Assembly (NCBI GenBank): GCA_029448655.1
Contig: JACCLO010000001.1
Span: 1,612,001-1,676,000 of the forward strand
Length of the DNA stretch: 64,000 bases
Direction of reading: 5' to 3'
Origin: Wolfiporia cocos
Taxonomy: Eukaryota > Basidiomycota > Agaricomycetes > Polyporales > Phaeolaceae
Shown: one piece after another, positions 12,734-23,630 of the stretch
Layout: each line of letters begins with the position of its first letter
How positions within the stretch are numbered: the stretch's first letter is position 1
Translations under genes and position numbers: made by a program
The notes under the pieces: model-generated
Told to the model about the DNA's origin: nothing
The model's input: only the letters and a program-made list of their open reading frames with translations
Databases searched by the model: none

Positions 12734-13069
12734 TTAGGTAGTGGTCAGCTCATCCAAAACAACGACGTTGTGTCGATAAAGATGACTATTAACAAGCTCC
12801 TGGATAGGTAAATGCAGAAGGCGCCCTCCGGTGGGCAGGTCTTGAATCAATCACATTGTAGGCCATGGTTGTCGGAGAATTCTGGCCCGGATGAACGGAT
12901 ATGCTTTCTTGCTCGAGAGACTCTCTTGCTCAATTGGTAGCAGCTGATGCTCGAAATGCGGCAAGTCTCTGAGCCTCATGACGCACCAGCGCCCATCAAC
13001 TATCAGTTAAGGTCAAATATGAATATCTGAATACGAACCCTCTTCAAACTCCTGTAGTTCTGTCAAATT
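12734..13069 (-). other. unrecognised minus-strand coding segment
   Basis: Read on the minus strand, an exon beginning near 13069 (NLTELQEFEE) joins across a 43-nt GT..AG intron to a strongly protein-like stretch with DGRWCVMRLRDLPHFEHQL and then SKKAYPFIRARILRQPWPTM. A TGA follows in frame. The same frame continues after it as IQDLPTGGRLLHLPIQELV and VVVLDELTTT before the TAA at 12734. A 55-nt intron starting GTGATT could remove the TGA but would change the C-terminus. No start codon or complete upstream exon chain was found. It is either the 3' half of a real gene or a recent relic. I do not recognise the family. Confidence 0.4.
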
Positions 13070-14118
13070 ACTGGTGCACAGCTACAGAGTGCTTGTAGGG
13101 AATACTTGTGTTGAAGGAAGCAATCGCATGTCTGTTGACAAGGTATTGGCCTTCGTGGAATGTGGTTATTTGCCTCCTGTGTCTTCTGGAGTTTTGCGAT
13201 ACACTGGCTTCATGACCACAGGCTTCACGAGATCGTCTGGTCACGGACGCGTCGGAACATATCTACTGGCGACCTCGCGGGGCTTGAAATATTTGTCTAT
13301 CGGCGAATTGGGTACGAAGAAGGTGGCTAATCACTGAGTATGATGCGCGTGTAGATATGTGATATGGAGCATAGCCTGTAAAATCTTCTGGCTTGCAGGT
13401 CGGGCCTCAGGCCTCAGGCTGGGGTCCACACGTTGAGCATCTAGGACGGACATCCGACAGGCCGAGCGCTCCCACTCGGAGCTTGGGAAATGCAGCTGGC
13501 TCTGCATGGGCGGACTTTACTCAATTTGGGGCTGCTGACTGGCCTCGGCTTTTGTGGTCTTCCGACACATCCATCGAGCTGCTGGGCTTTCTCGGCCCTC
13601 AGTGACCCTATACCCGAAAAGGCACGTCTACAATAACTCAGTGCTATGTTACGGTAATAGGAACTACTCACATCCCGATGAAATTCTTCGTTACAATTTT
13701 ACCGCTAATGGCCACGAATTGCATCGTAGTTCAGGGGGCGGCGGTGGCGTGTCAATTATGTCAACCGCACCTGTGCCCCGCTTCGCGATCGCATCTGATC
13801 TGGACTGTACTCGTACTTGCACAAGCACCGAGAGCCATCTGCACGTCCTTGCACTTCATGAGCCTTGAGATGAACTAGACTTTGACTGCCGCAGTGAATG
13901 TCAGGATATCGGCATAGCGATTCACCGTCATCCGACCCGTGTCCACTAATTTCAACGCCAAGTCGCAAAATTATTCGCCAAGGCACATCGCTTCCAGCGC
14001 ATGACAGTGCTCAAAGTCTATTGCGTATGTGTACAGGCACATCTGCATGAATACGTATAAGTCATAATTTGATACAGGTATGCTGAGCAATTGAGGGTAT
14101 CTGCTACAACAACATAAA
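13070..14118. other. intergenic, upstream exons possible
   Basis: An open minus-strand frame continues upstream of the unrecognised segment to about 13260 and could hold its 5' exons, but the joins could not be fixed. The rest up to the PPG1 stop codon shows nothing recognisable. Confidence 0.35.
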
Positions 14119-15430
14119 TTACAGAAAATATTCTGGCAGCTGGATGAACCGATGAGTACCAAACCGACAATCGGACCAAACATAACGTACCTTCCCGCCC
14201 GCATTCTGCGCAGCCTGCTGGTTGGGCCCGTCCCTCTCGTTCTCCGGCGCTGCCTGGAACACGTTGAAAAACATGGATTCCCCGGGGCCGACCTCTAATA
14301 TACTCGCGGAGTTTCCGCAACGATAGCAATAGTTCGGTGCAGACCATACAGTCGATAGGTGCTTGTCAAACAATGACGCGTAACCTTCCATGCACAGTTG
14401 ATGCGCCCGTAAGATGTGAGACATCTTGTTTGTCTCCAAAAATTTGTAGACGACCCCAGAACCGAACGTATACCCAGCCCCACTGTCGTTGGTATCGCAT
14501 TAGCCAAATACTATGAAAGGCATGGAAGGGGGTCACCGAGGTGATATAGCAAAGTCTTCTTTCTCAGGGTCCGGATCGGACCACACCAGATCAGCCATTG
14601 GGCCCTCGTGTGGGATTTCTAGTTCGCAATTGAGCTAATAGGCAACTGCGCTATGTTATAGTTGAAGCGGGACCGACCTCGAAACCTGTCCACTACCTTG
14701 ATCTGGTCGATGGAATGTATGGAGGGCGACAATCCTGCAGACGATCGGTAACAAGGCCACCGGAGCCGTACGTTTACGCACCACCATGGACACAGAATAT
14801 CCTGTCGTCGATGACCACAGATAGAGTCAGGAAGTCGAACATGTCCGTGAAATATGTCCAGACGTGGGACGACCCATATTTCCGCACACACTCCGTGTAA
14901 AATCCGTATGTCTAGGACGTTTGGTTAGTGTGTCCCGGTAGTTGCTCGGGTTCACGTACTTGCGTGACAGCCCTTGATTCATGGTTACCCCGAATTAACT
15001 GTACTCGATCAGGGTAGCGCAGCTTCAGGCATGTAAGCAGCGAGATGGTCTCCACGCTAAACAATCCGCGGTCCACGTAATCGCCTTATGCAAAAGGTCT
15101 GTTACTAAAGGCTTGATGGCATCTCATCAAGCGCGAAACGCACCGAGGAAGAGGTAATTCGTATGCGGGGCATAGCCCCCTATGCGAAAAATTTCCACTA
15201 AGTCGTAAAACTGGCTTCAATGTTGTATCAGAGCTGGCGCATGCAAAAACTAAAACGACTCACCCATGGATGTCTCCAACTACTGTTACGGGTGCACTAA
15301 CGTGGACCACGTTAGACTCTCGCATAAGCACTTCTTTCGTTTTCTCGCATATCTCGCGCAAGAGAGCTTCATGGAGCAGTTGTTTTCGCAGTAGCTGTTC
15401 AATGCAAGCATCTAGGTCGAATGGTGCCAT
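14119..15430 (-). CDS. PPG1: PP2A-like Ser/Thr protein phosphatase PPG1
   Basis: Catalytic subunit of the PPG1 branch of PP2A-type phosphatases, a metallo-phosphatase of the cytosol linked in fungi to glycogen accumulation and to Far/STRIPAK-like complexes. Eight exons (15430-15264, 15214-15144, 15084-14960, 14911-14782, 14734-14678, 14618-14537, 14482-14191, 14139-14119) give 314 residues. Metal-site motifs GDIHG, GDYVDRG and RGNHES are all present, followed by [46 protein letters not shown] and [14 protein letters not shown]1 is separated from PP2A, PP4 and PP6 by the [16 protein letters not shown] and [14 protein letters not shown] wording. The last exon is 21 nt and encodes only LPEYFL plus stop, the tail whose terminal Leu is carboxymethylated in PP2A. 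Exon 2 uses a GAAG acceptor so that the Gln of HGQFYD is kept. Confidence 0.95.
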
Positions 15431-17154
15431 GGGTCGAGATGGTATCCGGTGTGCCACCACCACTGAGCGCAGTCACGCTTCTGACAAGTGTTTTGGAGTG
15501 TTGACTCCCGAGCGCTTATATGATTCGATCACTGCTCAACATCATATCATATTTGACTGCACTAGTATGTCGAGGGACCTACATCTCGGACGGTGCCCTC
15601 AAATTCTCTCCGTGTCTCTGCTAAAATTCGTGGTTACTGATATGCTGCGAGAATCTTGTCATCACCTGGCTTCTCTTGCATTCCACTCCGTGACAGGTCG
15701 CAGCTTGGGACGAACTTACTAACGTGTTAGGAAATATCTCACGGAGAGTGTCTCGAACCACCAGAACGGCCGGGTTGTATCGCTGCATCAATCACTTTGT
15801 CTTGTTCCACTGCTCCTCCATGTTTGGAAGTTTTACTTTGCGCTCAACTGCTCAATCATACCAGCGGTCTCGAGCTGTAATGTATGGTTCCCCTGCAGTA
15901 CTATACTCGTCGCTTGCTCTATTTTCGGGATATCCCGCCTACTCGGCAACACCTCTGACCGCTTGGTGTGCTGGACACTGCAAACATAGGCCTGTTAGCA
16001 TCATCTGCCACTTAGACTCGTTATGCTTCTAGGTTCATGCTTTCTGTAAGTCTAAGTCATGTGTAAGAGTTTCCGAACGGACTGTCACATTGACCTTACC
16101 CTTTGCTTGGGTTCTAGTAGAATGCAGGCGCTCCGGGGACACCGCTTATATTCGGTGCTCGGCAGACGTCGCTTATACTGAAGACATACGCTTGCCGAGC
16201 ACGGAGTGTGCTATTCGATCGAAGACAATGCTTTCCATACTCTGCTGCATTCATTGCCCTCCATGTTACATTCTCAGTGCATTGCATTGACAAAGTCACA
16301 AGGATGAGCCCTCGCTGATCGGACACTGTAAGGCCAGTGACATCCAGGAGGCGGGCCGGATATTACCCTATACCGACACCGCGCTCCGGCCACCTGCACT
16401 GCTATGCAAAATCACGCTATATACGAATAAGCCTTTGCTTGCTCTTGGTTCTGGTTTTTTTTAACGCTTGGCTATGAATGGTGGTGACGCGCTTTCTTTC
16501 TTCCCCAAGCTGCCTCACTTACCATTGGACCTTGACCACACCGAGCGTGTGTGGTTGCATAGCCAACCAGACGGGTTACCGCTGATGAAGATCTGATGCT
16601 TTGGCGCGCTGTGCTCATACCTCCGGTCAAGATCGCATCGTCCTGAATCAATCTGCGGGAATGACAAAGATCTTAATGTATGTTGCGCGGGCGTCGGTTA
16701 CCTGTCCCTGCAGCCCCCCGTCAGGGTGTAACTGCGCCGGCGGATGCCGGTCTGTAAATGACTACTGTCGAGGATGAAGCGCGTCTTGGCCACAAACTTT
16801 CCATGTAATCGCGGGTCCCGGGACTCGACGTGATGCGACGGATTTCATTTGCGAATGTTTTTGAAGATCCGCGGCTGATTCGAGTGGCAGAGAGTTACTT
16901 GCCATCGAAGCCTTGTCAGCAGGCGGATTAGCCTCTGGTCTTCATTGGCGCGAATGATACGAATCCGTCACTTCTTGCGACGATGTAGAGCCGAACACCG
17001 AAACGGCTTGGTCAATGTCGGCTTGATGGTTTCCTTCCCTGCACGGCTGCTCAGCCTGTGATGGCTTCTTCAATCGCACGCAGCTGTCTCAGTGTTTGCT
17101 CGCTCTCGTCCTCGGGGGTCAAATGTAGGACGTCATCACTCCCGCCGGTGGACG
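15431..17154. other. long intergenic interval
   Basis: Separates the divergently transcribed PPG1 and zinc-finger genes. Open frames are short and unsupported. The length fits a large regulatory region upstream of the zinc-finger regulator. Confidence 0.45.
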
Positions 17155-17160
17155 TATAAA
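17155..17160 (+). promoter_or_regulatory. TATA box of zinc-finger gene
   Basis: TATAAA, 61 bases before the chosen ATG at 17221. Confidence 0.55.
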
Positions 17161-17220
17161 TGTGTCCCCTTACTAATGCCGTGTTTCGCTGAACCCCCGA
17201 CGACATACTGCTCACTTGCT

Positions 17221-18041
17221 ATGGATCCATACCAATCTTCCAGCAATCCGACGAGCACGCAGCAGTCGCTTTCCGCGACCACCGACCCATCATTGTACTA
17301 TGACTATCGGCAGCAGCCTGCCGGTGCGCCCATGCCCGCGTCGGGATATGGCGCGCAACAATACGCCTACCAACACTCGGCTCCGCAGTATGCGGGCATG
17401 AATGTCACGGAGCAGCACTCCCTACGTTCCCCTCAGTACCAAGGGAGTATGGGCCATGTCAGCGGGCAATACGGTGGCGCTTACCCAGGTACGTCCCTCA
17501 CCTGTTTCTGCGTAGTCGAGCTTCTGCTCATCTCCTCGCAGAGCAGGGGCAAACTCTGCGCAACATGCCCTTCTCGAGTGCATACCCTGCTGGGTACCAC
17601 AGTGGACATGGAGGAGCCCCGTCAGGGATGCAGAGAGGCGCCTCTCCAGCGCCGCATTCCCCGTACGGCGGTCAGCAGTACGCGCCCGCTGCGGTGTCGA
17701 CATACGGCGCCACTGCGCATCACCGCCATTCGCCGCAAAGCACACGTTACATCCCTACCCCCGCACAAACGATACAGCTCCAAAACATGTCTTCGCGCGG
17801 AGCGGCAGCCAGCAACAACATCGTGATCCCTCCGTCGTCCTCGCCATCGCCCGGGGTGGAGCGCTATCCCTGCGACAAGTGCGACAGAACCTTCTCCCGC
17901 CCGCACGATCGCAAGCGACACTACGAGTCGCAGCACATGATGACGTCGCACATGTGCAAATACTGCCAGAAGGAGTTCAGCCGCGCCGACTCCCTTAAGC
18001 GCCATCTTGACAATGGGTGCGATAAGATGCCTGCGCCATGA
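17221..18041 (+). CDS. C2H2 zinc-finger transcription factor
   Basis: Two exons (17221-17488, 17542-18041) give 255 residues. The first 180 or so residues are disordered and rich in Gln, Tyr, Ser, Pro and Gly, a typical activation region. The C-terminus has two adjacent fingers. The first is YPCDKCDRTFSRPHDRKRH followed by a second His (C2H2). The second is MCKYCQKEFSRADSLKRH with a final Cys in place of the last His (C2HC). The recognition helices RPHDRKR and RADSLKR suggest GC-rich sites. The protein ends soon after the fingers. The likely role is a nuclear DNA-binding regulator; targets cannot be told from the sequence. The ATG was chosen because it follows a TATA box and opens the MDPYQSSS reading frame that continues through the intron. 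Confidence 0.88.
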
Positions 18042-20224
18042 ATGGACGCGCTAGAGGGACTAACTTGGACTCTGTACCTGCTTCGCTACTAATATGCGCG
18101 CTCCGAGCATTCCAAGGCCAAGTGTGTAAACCCTATAAGTACGGGACCATTTCTTGTATCGTTATTTGTCATCGATAATGTAAACGCAATTAGTGTAATG
18201 GTGACAGAGCATCACATCGTCTATTTAACCATGAGGAGCATATATATCTGTCGCGCGACGAGCTCAAGTGCCAATGGGCACATTCGCATTCCGTGATGAG
18301 CTTTGAAGCTTGAAGGACCATCATGCGATTCGGTCGCAAGCCCCTCGCGCTCCACTGCCCGGCTCCGCTGGTGTTTGGGCTTGACCGGTGACCGACGAGG
18401 CCACAATCGGCGCACGGCACAGAGCAATCCAGGAAGCCGCACCAGGCCATCACGCACTGAGCAATGCCGGCGCCGTAGGCAACGACGGGCGGGACCTGGC
18501 AGAGAATTCAATCAACGCGTCAGAGCGCATCGACTGGCTGCCATTGATCAGCGGTGCCTCCGCGGTCTCCATCTAAGATTACACGGTGCGCAGAAACCAA
18601 AACCCCCGATACGAATCACCGATGGTGGGATGCGATTAACGTTCCCGCGGCGCGCGAGTCCTGCGACTCCAGCTCGAGATCGAGGAAACCATCGACCCCT
18701 GACAGATGGATATCATGCAAATCCGGAACCAGTCAGATGGACGGACTACATGCGAAAATACACGACGTGCAATGCGCGACATGAGAACAAATAAGGACCC
18801 GGGTCTGATTGAGCCTACTCCGGTGTAATGGCTCTGTAGCATCCGAAATGTAGGCGTGAATCGGACTCGGAGAAAGCGACCAATATCCTGCCGATAAGGA
18901 CATGTTCCTGATGGTAGTCCATCGATGACAAGAGACATCCAGTTTCCAAAGTGGCTGGGCAGCCCCTAGCTGAAATGAAGCCCGATCAGAAGGCAACTAT
19001 GCTTTTGGGAAATTGATACCGCTTCGCATCGAGAAGCTGATGAAGACAAATAGTCCGTGCCATCCCCGAAGAATGATGCTGGAGGGGTACTCGTGTACAC
19101 GCTAGAACATCTTGCGTTATGTCGGGTTTGACTCTATTCAACGTGTTAGAATTCGGTCGGACCGCCCATCACCATCTCAGTGGTCGCGCCTAGCCCGGAC
19201 CACCCCGCCAAGACACTTTGAAGGCTGATCGCTTCCAACCTGGAGGGACGGGAGAAGATCCCCGCGCCCCACGCAATTCGCTGTCGAACCTTCGTATACC
19301 ATAATTAATGCAGCGTTCGGGGCGCGGTTGCGAGGAATTACGGTGAACGAGAGCTAAATGCAGCGAAGCTCTCGGTTTCCGTATTTAGATGACGTTTAGG
19401 ATGCGAATCTAATGACGTAGTAAGCTGATGTAGCGGTCGCTGGTAGAAAAGAGCACAAACCTTATTGTTGCACAAACGCTCTGGAGGTTTCCCGAGTGGA
19501 CGGCTTACCTCAAAACCCCAGTGGTTAAAAAGTAATTTGCTCGTTAGATAGTGCTGCGAACATCCTCGCGGTGCCAGTGGCAGACCATACAATTGAGGGA
19601 CCGGATCAAGCACTTTGAAGACCTTGCCGGCATGCGATTCAGTTGAGAGGCTAGAAGCCGGTGCTTCGTGCAATTAGACCGCATTGGCCGATGTGCATAA
19701 TTAATGCCGGCTTCGAACTGTAAGAGTAGCAATGATGGCTGATCCCGACGACTATACAGACGTCCACATGCTCTCTGGCGTACGTGTACACGAAACGCCG
19801 GGGTTCCGGCTTTACCGACCTTTCCCGCTCGCGGTTCCCAACACAATCTCTCGGTTCGGTGAGGCTGGATAGATGCGCAGAGCAAACAGTCGAATCCGGG
19901 CGGGCGCTGATGCGCACAACCATACCGCCAGAAGACTACCTGCCATATGCAGCAGCCGCGGCGGTCTCCGGACCACATCGCTGTTACGATTTCCTTCTCC
20001 GTCGTATGCTGCATGACGTTGCCGACAGTGTGTGCATCAAGACGTCCCCCATAGGAGCCCCGAATAAGTTGATTGTCCGTGCCGTTCGCACTTTTACGGT
20101 GCCCGCGGCGATCTATGCAGGATCGTGCAGTAGCTGTCCAAATGCTCTCATACCGGCCTATTCACAACTGTAAGATGTACGTAATGACCGGTTCAGCACA
20201 AGCGGGGAACCTACGCGTACGCGT
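18042..20224. other. gene-free interval between convergent genes
   Basis: Lies between the 3' ends of the zinc-finger gene (plus) and CWC24 (minus). Frames of up to 163 codons occur but overlap each other on both strands without motifs or exon chains. No repeat or RNA gene recognised. Confidence 0.45.
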
Positions 20225-21350
20225 TCAATCCTCGTCGCCATCGTCCTCTTCGTCTCCGCTCTCGTGACCACTTCCCTGTTGTAATCCTTCAATTTCTACG
20301 CCTTTACTGACATTTCCGTCGTCTGCATCGTCCGCATCAGCCTCCCCACGCTTCTCCTTCATCTTTGCGATGACCTTATCCGCGCGGTTGAATATTCCAG
20401 CGGTTGGTGCGCCGCATGCCGCGCATTTCGGCGTTTTGGCAAAGCGCTTGATTGCACACGCAGAGCAAAAATAGTGTCCGCATCGTGTCACGATCGGATC
20501 GGTGTATGGCTTTCGACAGATGATGCAGGCAAACGGAATATCTTCGTCGTCTGAATCAGAATCGGAGACGTCTTCGACTTGTTTCTTGGGGTTGGCAGCC
20601 AACTTGTCCAACTGCCAACCGGCGAGATCTGTCAGAGAGTTACATGAGTTTCACTGCATTCCTCGAATTGTCAAAACCTGAGCGACGAACATGTCCCACG
20701 GTCGTGCAAAAACTTGCAGGTATCGCCATAACCGCAATATCCGGTCTCTGAGTATTTACCGGTGTCAGAGCGTGTGTGAGAGGTCAGTCAGACATCATGC
20801 ACTCACCCTTGTAATCCTTGCAGACGTCCGGCTGGTAGTCGACAATGGTGACTGTGCGAATAGTGCTATTCGTCGACCGCTGCGGGCCCACTCGCATAGC
20901 CTTCGGAACCTCCTGGTTCTTCTTGATGTGGCTCGTGTACGCCTTCTGGCCATGATACAAGCCGTCGTCCGGAACCACCTCGTCGTCATCCCCCTGTTCC
21001 TTCTTCTGGCGCTTCGTAAGGATTTCCTGCGCCTCATCGCCCTGCAGAATCTCTAATGCCGCGCCCACGTGCGAACCTGCCGCGGTCCACTTCATGTCCG
21101 GCCCCTCCTTCGCGGGCTCCTCCACGTCCTCGTCGTCCTGTCGCTGCGACACGGTACGCTTGGTTCCCGCACTCAGCAGGTTCGCGGCAGCCTTCCGCGA
21201 GGGAAGCACAACTTCGGATTTAGACGAGGAAGGGACAGGGACGGTGAGCGCACTGGCTGACGGAGATGCGGACCGTTTGCGGCTGGTGGTCGGACGTCCC
21301 TTGCCCTTCTTCTTGAAAAATGGTACAGTGACTTCGTCGGTCGACGCCAT
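20225..21350 (-). CDS. CWC24: pre-mRNA splicing factor CWC24 (RNF113 type)
   Basis: CCCH zinc finger plus RING protein of the spliceosome, which in yeast protects the 5' splice site in the Bact complex. Three exons (21350-20807, 20747-20691, 20628-20225) give 334 residues. The N-terminus ([19 protein letters not shown]) is basic and disordered. The central [20 protein letters not shown] then LHDRG is the CCCH finger split by an intron. The linker [10 protein letters not shown] is a family signature. The RING follows: [20 protein letters not shown], then CACAIKR-like spacing and KCAACGAPT. The C-terminus is a long acidic tail. The ATG at 21350 opens the conserved start; an in-frame ATG at 21557 would add a leader unlike the family. 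Confidence 0.94.
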
Positions 21351-21377
21351 CGAATATGCGTATGTACAGCTAGACGG

Positions 21378-21429
21378 AATGCAAGGTAGCTTCGGAGTAC
21401 GAGAATGCAAGGTAGCTTCCGAGTACGAG
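21378..21429. repeat. 26-bp tandem duplication in CWC24 leader
   Basis: Two head-to-tail copies of a 26-base unit (AATGCAAGGTAGCTTCNGAG then TACGAG; N differs), at 21378-21403 and 21404-21429. They lie 28 bases upstream of the CWC24 start codon, in its likely 5' untranslated region. Confidence 0.85.
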
Positions 21430-22086
21430 AGGACGCGATGTGATGTGCTGACAAACGAGGAATTAGTGATGCAGTGCTTAGTCAGTTGCGCTACCGGCGT
21501 CCCGTGTCCACGGGCTCGTGGTTGCTCGCGTTCAACAAGGGACGCTTGTTGCACCAACGGGTCTCGGCTTTGCCATTTGCTTTTCGCTAGGATATTATCA
21601 ATGATTTTGTTTTTTCTAATGTTCTCAGCAACGGCTAGGTATACGGCCTTTGAAGAAAATTGTGGAATGAGACATTCCCTTCCGGATTACTCAAGCTTTT
21701 ATTTTTTGTGAGAAAACTAAAACTAATTCTAGAGGGATGCCGGATTTCGTCGGCGTAGATCAGTCACATACTGTCTCGATCACTCAATGAGACACGATTA
21801 ACGAACGACCTGATCATTTGAATTCCCCATCCCACTTCCACATCCATACCTCGGACTTCTTGCACGTTAGATTGTATGTATCGTGAGAAGCTAATACTAG
21901 ATTCTAAAATACTGTGGCGCGACTGTTGTCGGGCTGGGTGGTGTAGTCATGCCACGCGTTTCGGCCGTCTACGCCACTTCTCGACGCACGAGAAAGCGGG
22001 TCCCTCCCACGTCGTCACGTTCCGTGTTCCGGCTCGCGAGTTTCGTTTAGCGTCCCAAACGCGCCGCGCGTTTCGGAAGCACTCAA
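21430..22086. other. intergenic, nothing recognised
   Basis: Upstream of CWC24 and beyond the broken end of the transposon-like fragment. No motif seen. A CGCGTTTCGG word occurs near 21957 and again near 22068. Confidence 0.4.
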
Positions 22087-22655
22087 CTACTCCCGGCGCC
22101 CGCAGGGTTTTTTTCGTACCTCAAAAATGGGCTCCTCAACTTCATCCAGTTCCTGGTCTCTTTTTTGTAGCTCCATAACTATGGGCTCGCCTTCTTGCGG
22201 TGCAATTGCGTGGCCAACGCCCTCCGGTACGTCTTCTACCAAAATAAAATTAAAATCAATATTGTTCGCAGTACGTTTACAATGACAAAACATACGATTG
22301 ATGTGAAACTCGTTTGCTTCATTATCCGTGTACACATGTCTATTTGCAGTCTCCTCATTTGAGGCCTCCGGAATTATTGAAGTCAATATATGCATTGGAT
22401 CCGATACCATTTTAATCGACATACTACTGCTCTATCCTCCTGGGAAAAATCCATATCTACTTCCTCCTCATAGTTGACGTCCTGAGCATTATTCTGAGCT
22501 AGTCTCCTTGCAGCGTCCTCCTTGCGAAACTTGGCGTGATTGCAGTAGGTAGTTTTGCCCACTATAATCAAGCGTCTCTTCTGGCATTGACTACAGCCAC
22601 ATTCATATACTCTTCTGCCTTTTTCGTCAATTTTGTATATAGGATCCCGAGGCAT
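22087..22655 (-). pseudogene. transposon-like gene fragment (5' part)
   Basis: The minus strand encodes MPRDPIYKIDEKGRRVYECG, then CSQCQKRRLIIVGKTTYCNH and KFRKEDAARR. A 59-nt GT..AG intron or a frameshift near 22430 follows. The second part is acidic (EANEFHINRMFCHCKR, GHAIAPQEGEPIVMEL) and ends at a donor-like GTACGA just before 22100, with no downstream exon. The Cys/His-rich start followed by an acidic spacer resembles the head of Tnp2/CACTA-like or KDZ-type transposase genes in mushrooms. No catalytic part is present. The assignment to a transposon is inferred from this layout and from the repeats next to it, so it could also be a truncated host gene. Confidence 0.45.
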
Positions 22656-22790
22656 CGTGTAGCTCAACGATTTTATAACGAGCAGGCGAATTTATAAAGA
22701 ATAGGGTAGGGAGGGAGGTACAAGCAGTAGACCGGTAGCGACGTAAGAAAAATCTACGTGTGGATCCATGCGCAACTCAGTTACGCATAC

Positions 22791-22977
22791 GATCTGTCAT
22801 TCATGTCATTCATTGGCATATGTCAATCTACAGAATAGATCAGAATAGATCACATGATCATTTTGGATTCCACTGAATATATCATGATACATCGAACTTT
22901 TCAGGATACACCTAGATACACTAGGGGTTATTTGGATATTTTTAAATACCTCGGATTTTCACTGGATACTCAACCCC
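22791..22977. repeat. dispersed repeat, copy 1
   Basis: About 185 bases running from a GATCTGTC word through CATATGTCAATCTAC, CACATGATC, ACATCGAACTTTT and TTTAAATACCTCGGATTTTC to ACTCAACCC. The same order of words occurs at 24867-25040 with scattered differences. This copy also forms the left arm of the hairpin described below. Confidence 0.8.
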
Positions 22978-23007
22978 AGTGAGAATCCAATGTATTTAAA
23001 TGTATCC
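22934..23007. repeat. long imperfect hairpin (MITE-like)
   Basis: Two 32-base arms, 22934-22965 and 22976-23007, are reverse complements with about five mismatches, around a 10-base spacer. The arms carry TTTAAATAC and GGATT.TCACTGG. The surrounding 400 bases repeat GTATCC/GGATAC words many times. This is the shape of a miniature inverted-repeat element or the fused ends of two elements. Confidence 0.75.
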
Positions 23008-23630
23008 AGATGTGTCAAATACATTTGGATATAACACGAACCATAGACTACATTAGGATACATCGTAGACACTCATACAATGTATCTCATCTACACTAAA
23101 TGTATCCAAATGTATCTCGGAGAAGTTTTGATACATCTGAGTGTATCCTCAGTGTTGCATAAGAAGGTCCAGAGATATCCTTCAATGTAGCTCAATATAG
23201 CTCTAAATATGTATTCAGATGTAACCTAATGCATACAAAAGTATCGACATATACTACCGGTGGTACCCAAATGTGCCCCAGAAATATCTCAATCTACCTA
23301 TATTCATGCTCCCCCCATGCCTGCGCCCTGTCCCTACTCCCTGCCCCAAATCCCCATTGCGGAAAACTGACAGTTTTCCACATGTTCATGTCACAAGAAA
23401 ACGCTGACGTTCCCCAGACCTCTGGATATGCGCGAGTGCAGGACTAGCACCAGTGGAAGCACGTGCACGGAGAGATAAGATACGTTTTCATCTACTCTTT
23501 TATCTACGTACGGTCACGTGATGGGTCAGCTGATAAGTAATGCGTTACGGTCATGTGCTAGGTAGTCACAGTGTGCACAGACCATGCCATTAGGGCAGGT
23601 CTTGTAGCTATAGCGGCTCCGTCCCACATG
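23008..23630. other. AT-rich repeat zone, no gene
   Basis: Dense in GTATCC, GGATAC and ATACATTTGG words up to about 23230, then ordinary sequence. No coding evidence. Confidence 0.5.

Noticed and set aside
18221..18794. Overlapping open frames of 76-163 codons on both strands
   Set aside because: None shows conserved motifs or exon structure; they lie in the gap between two convergent genes.
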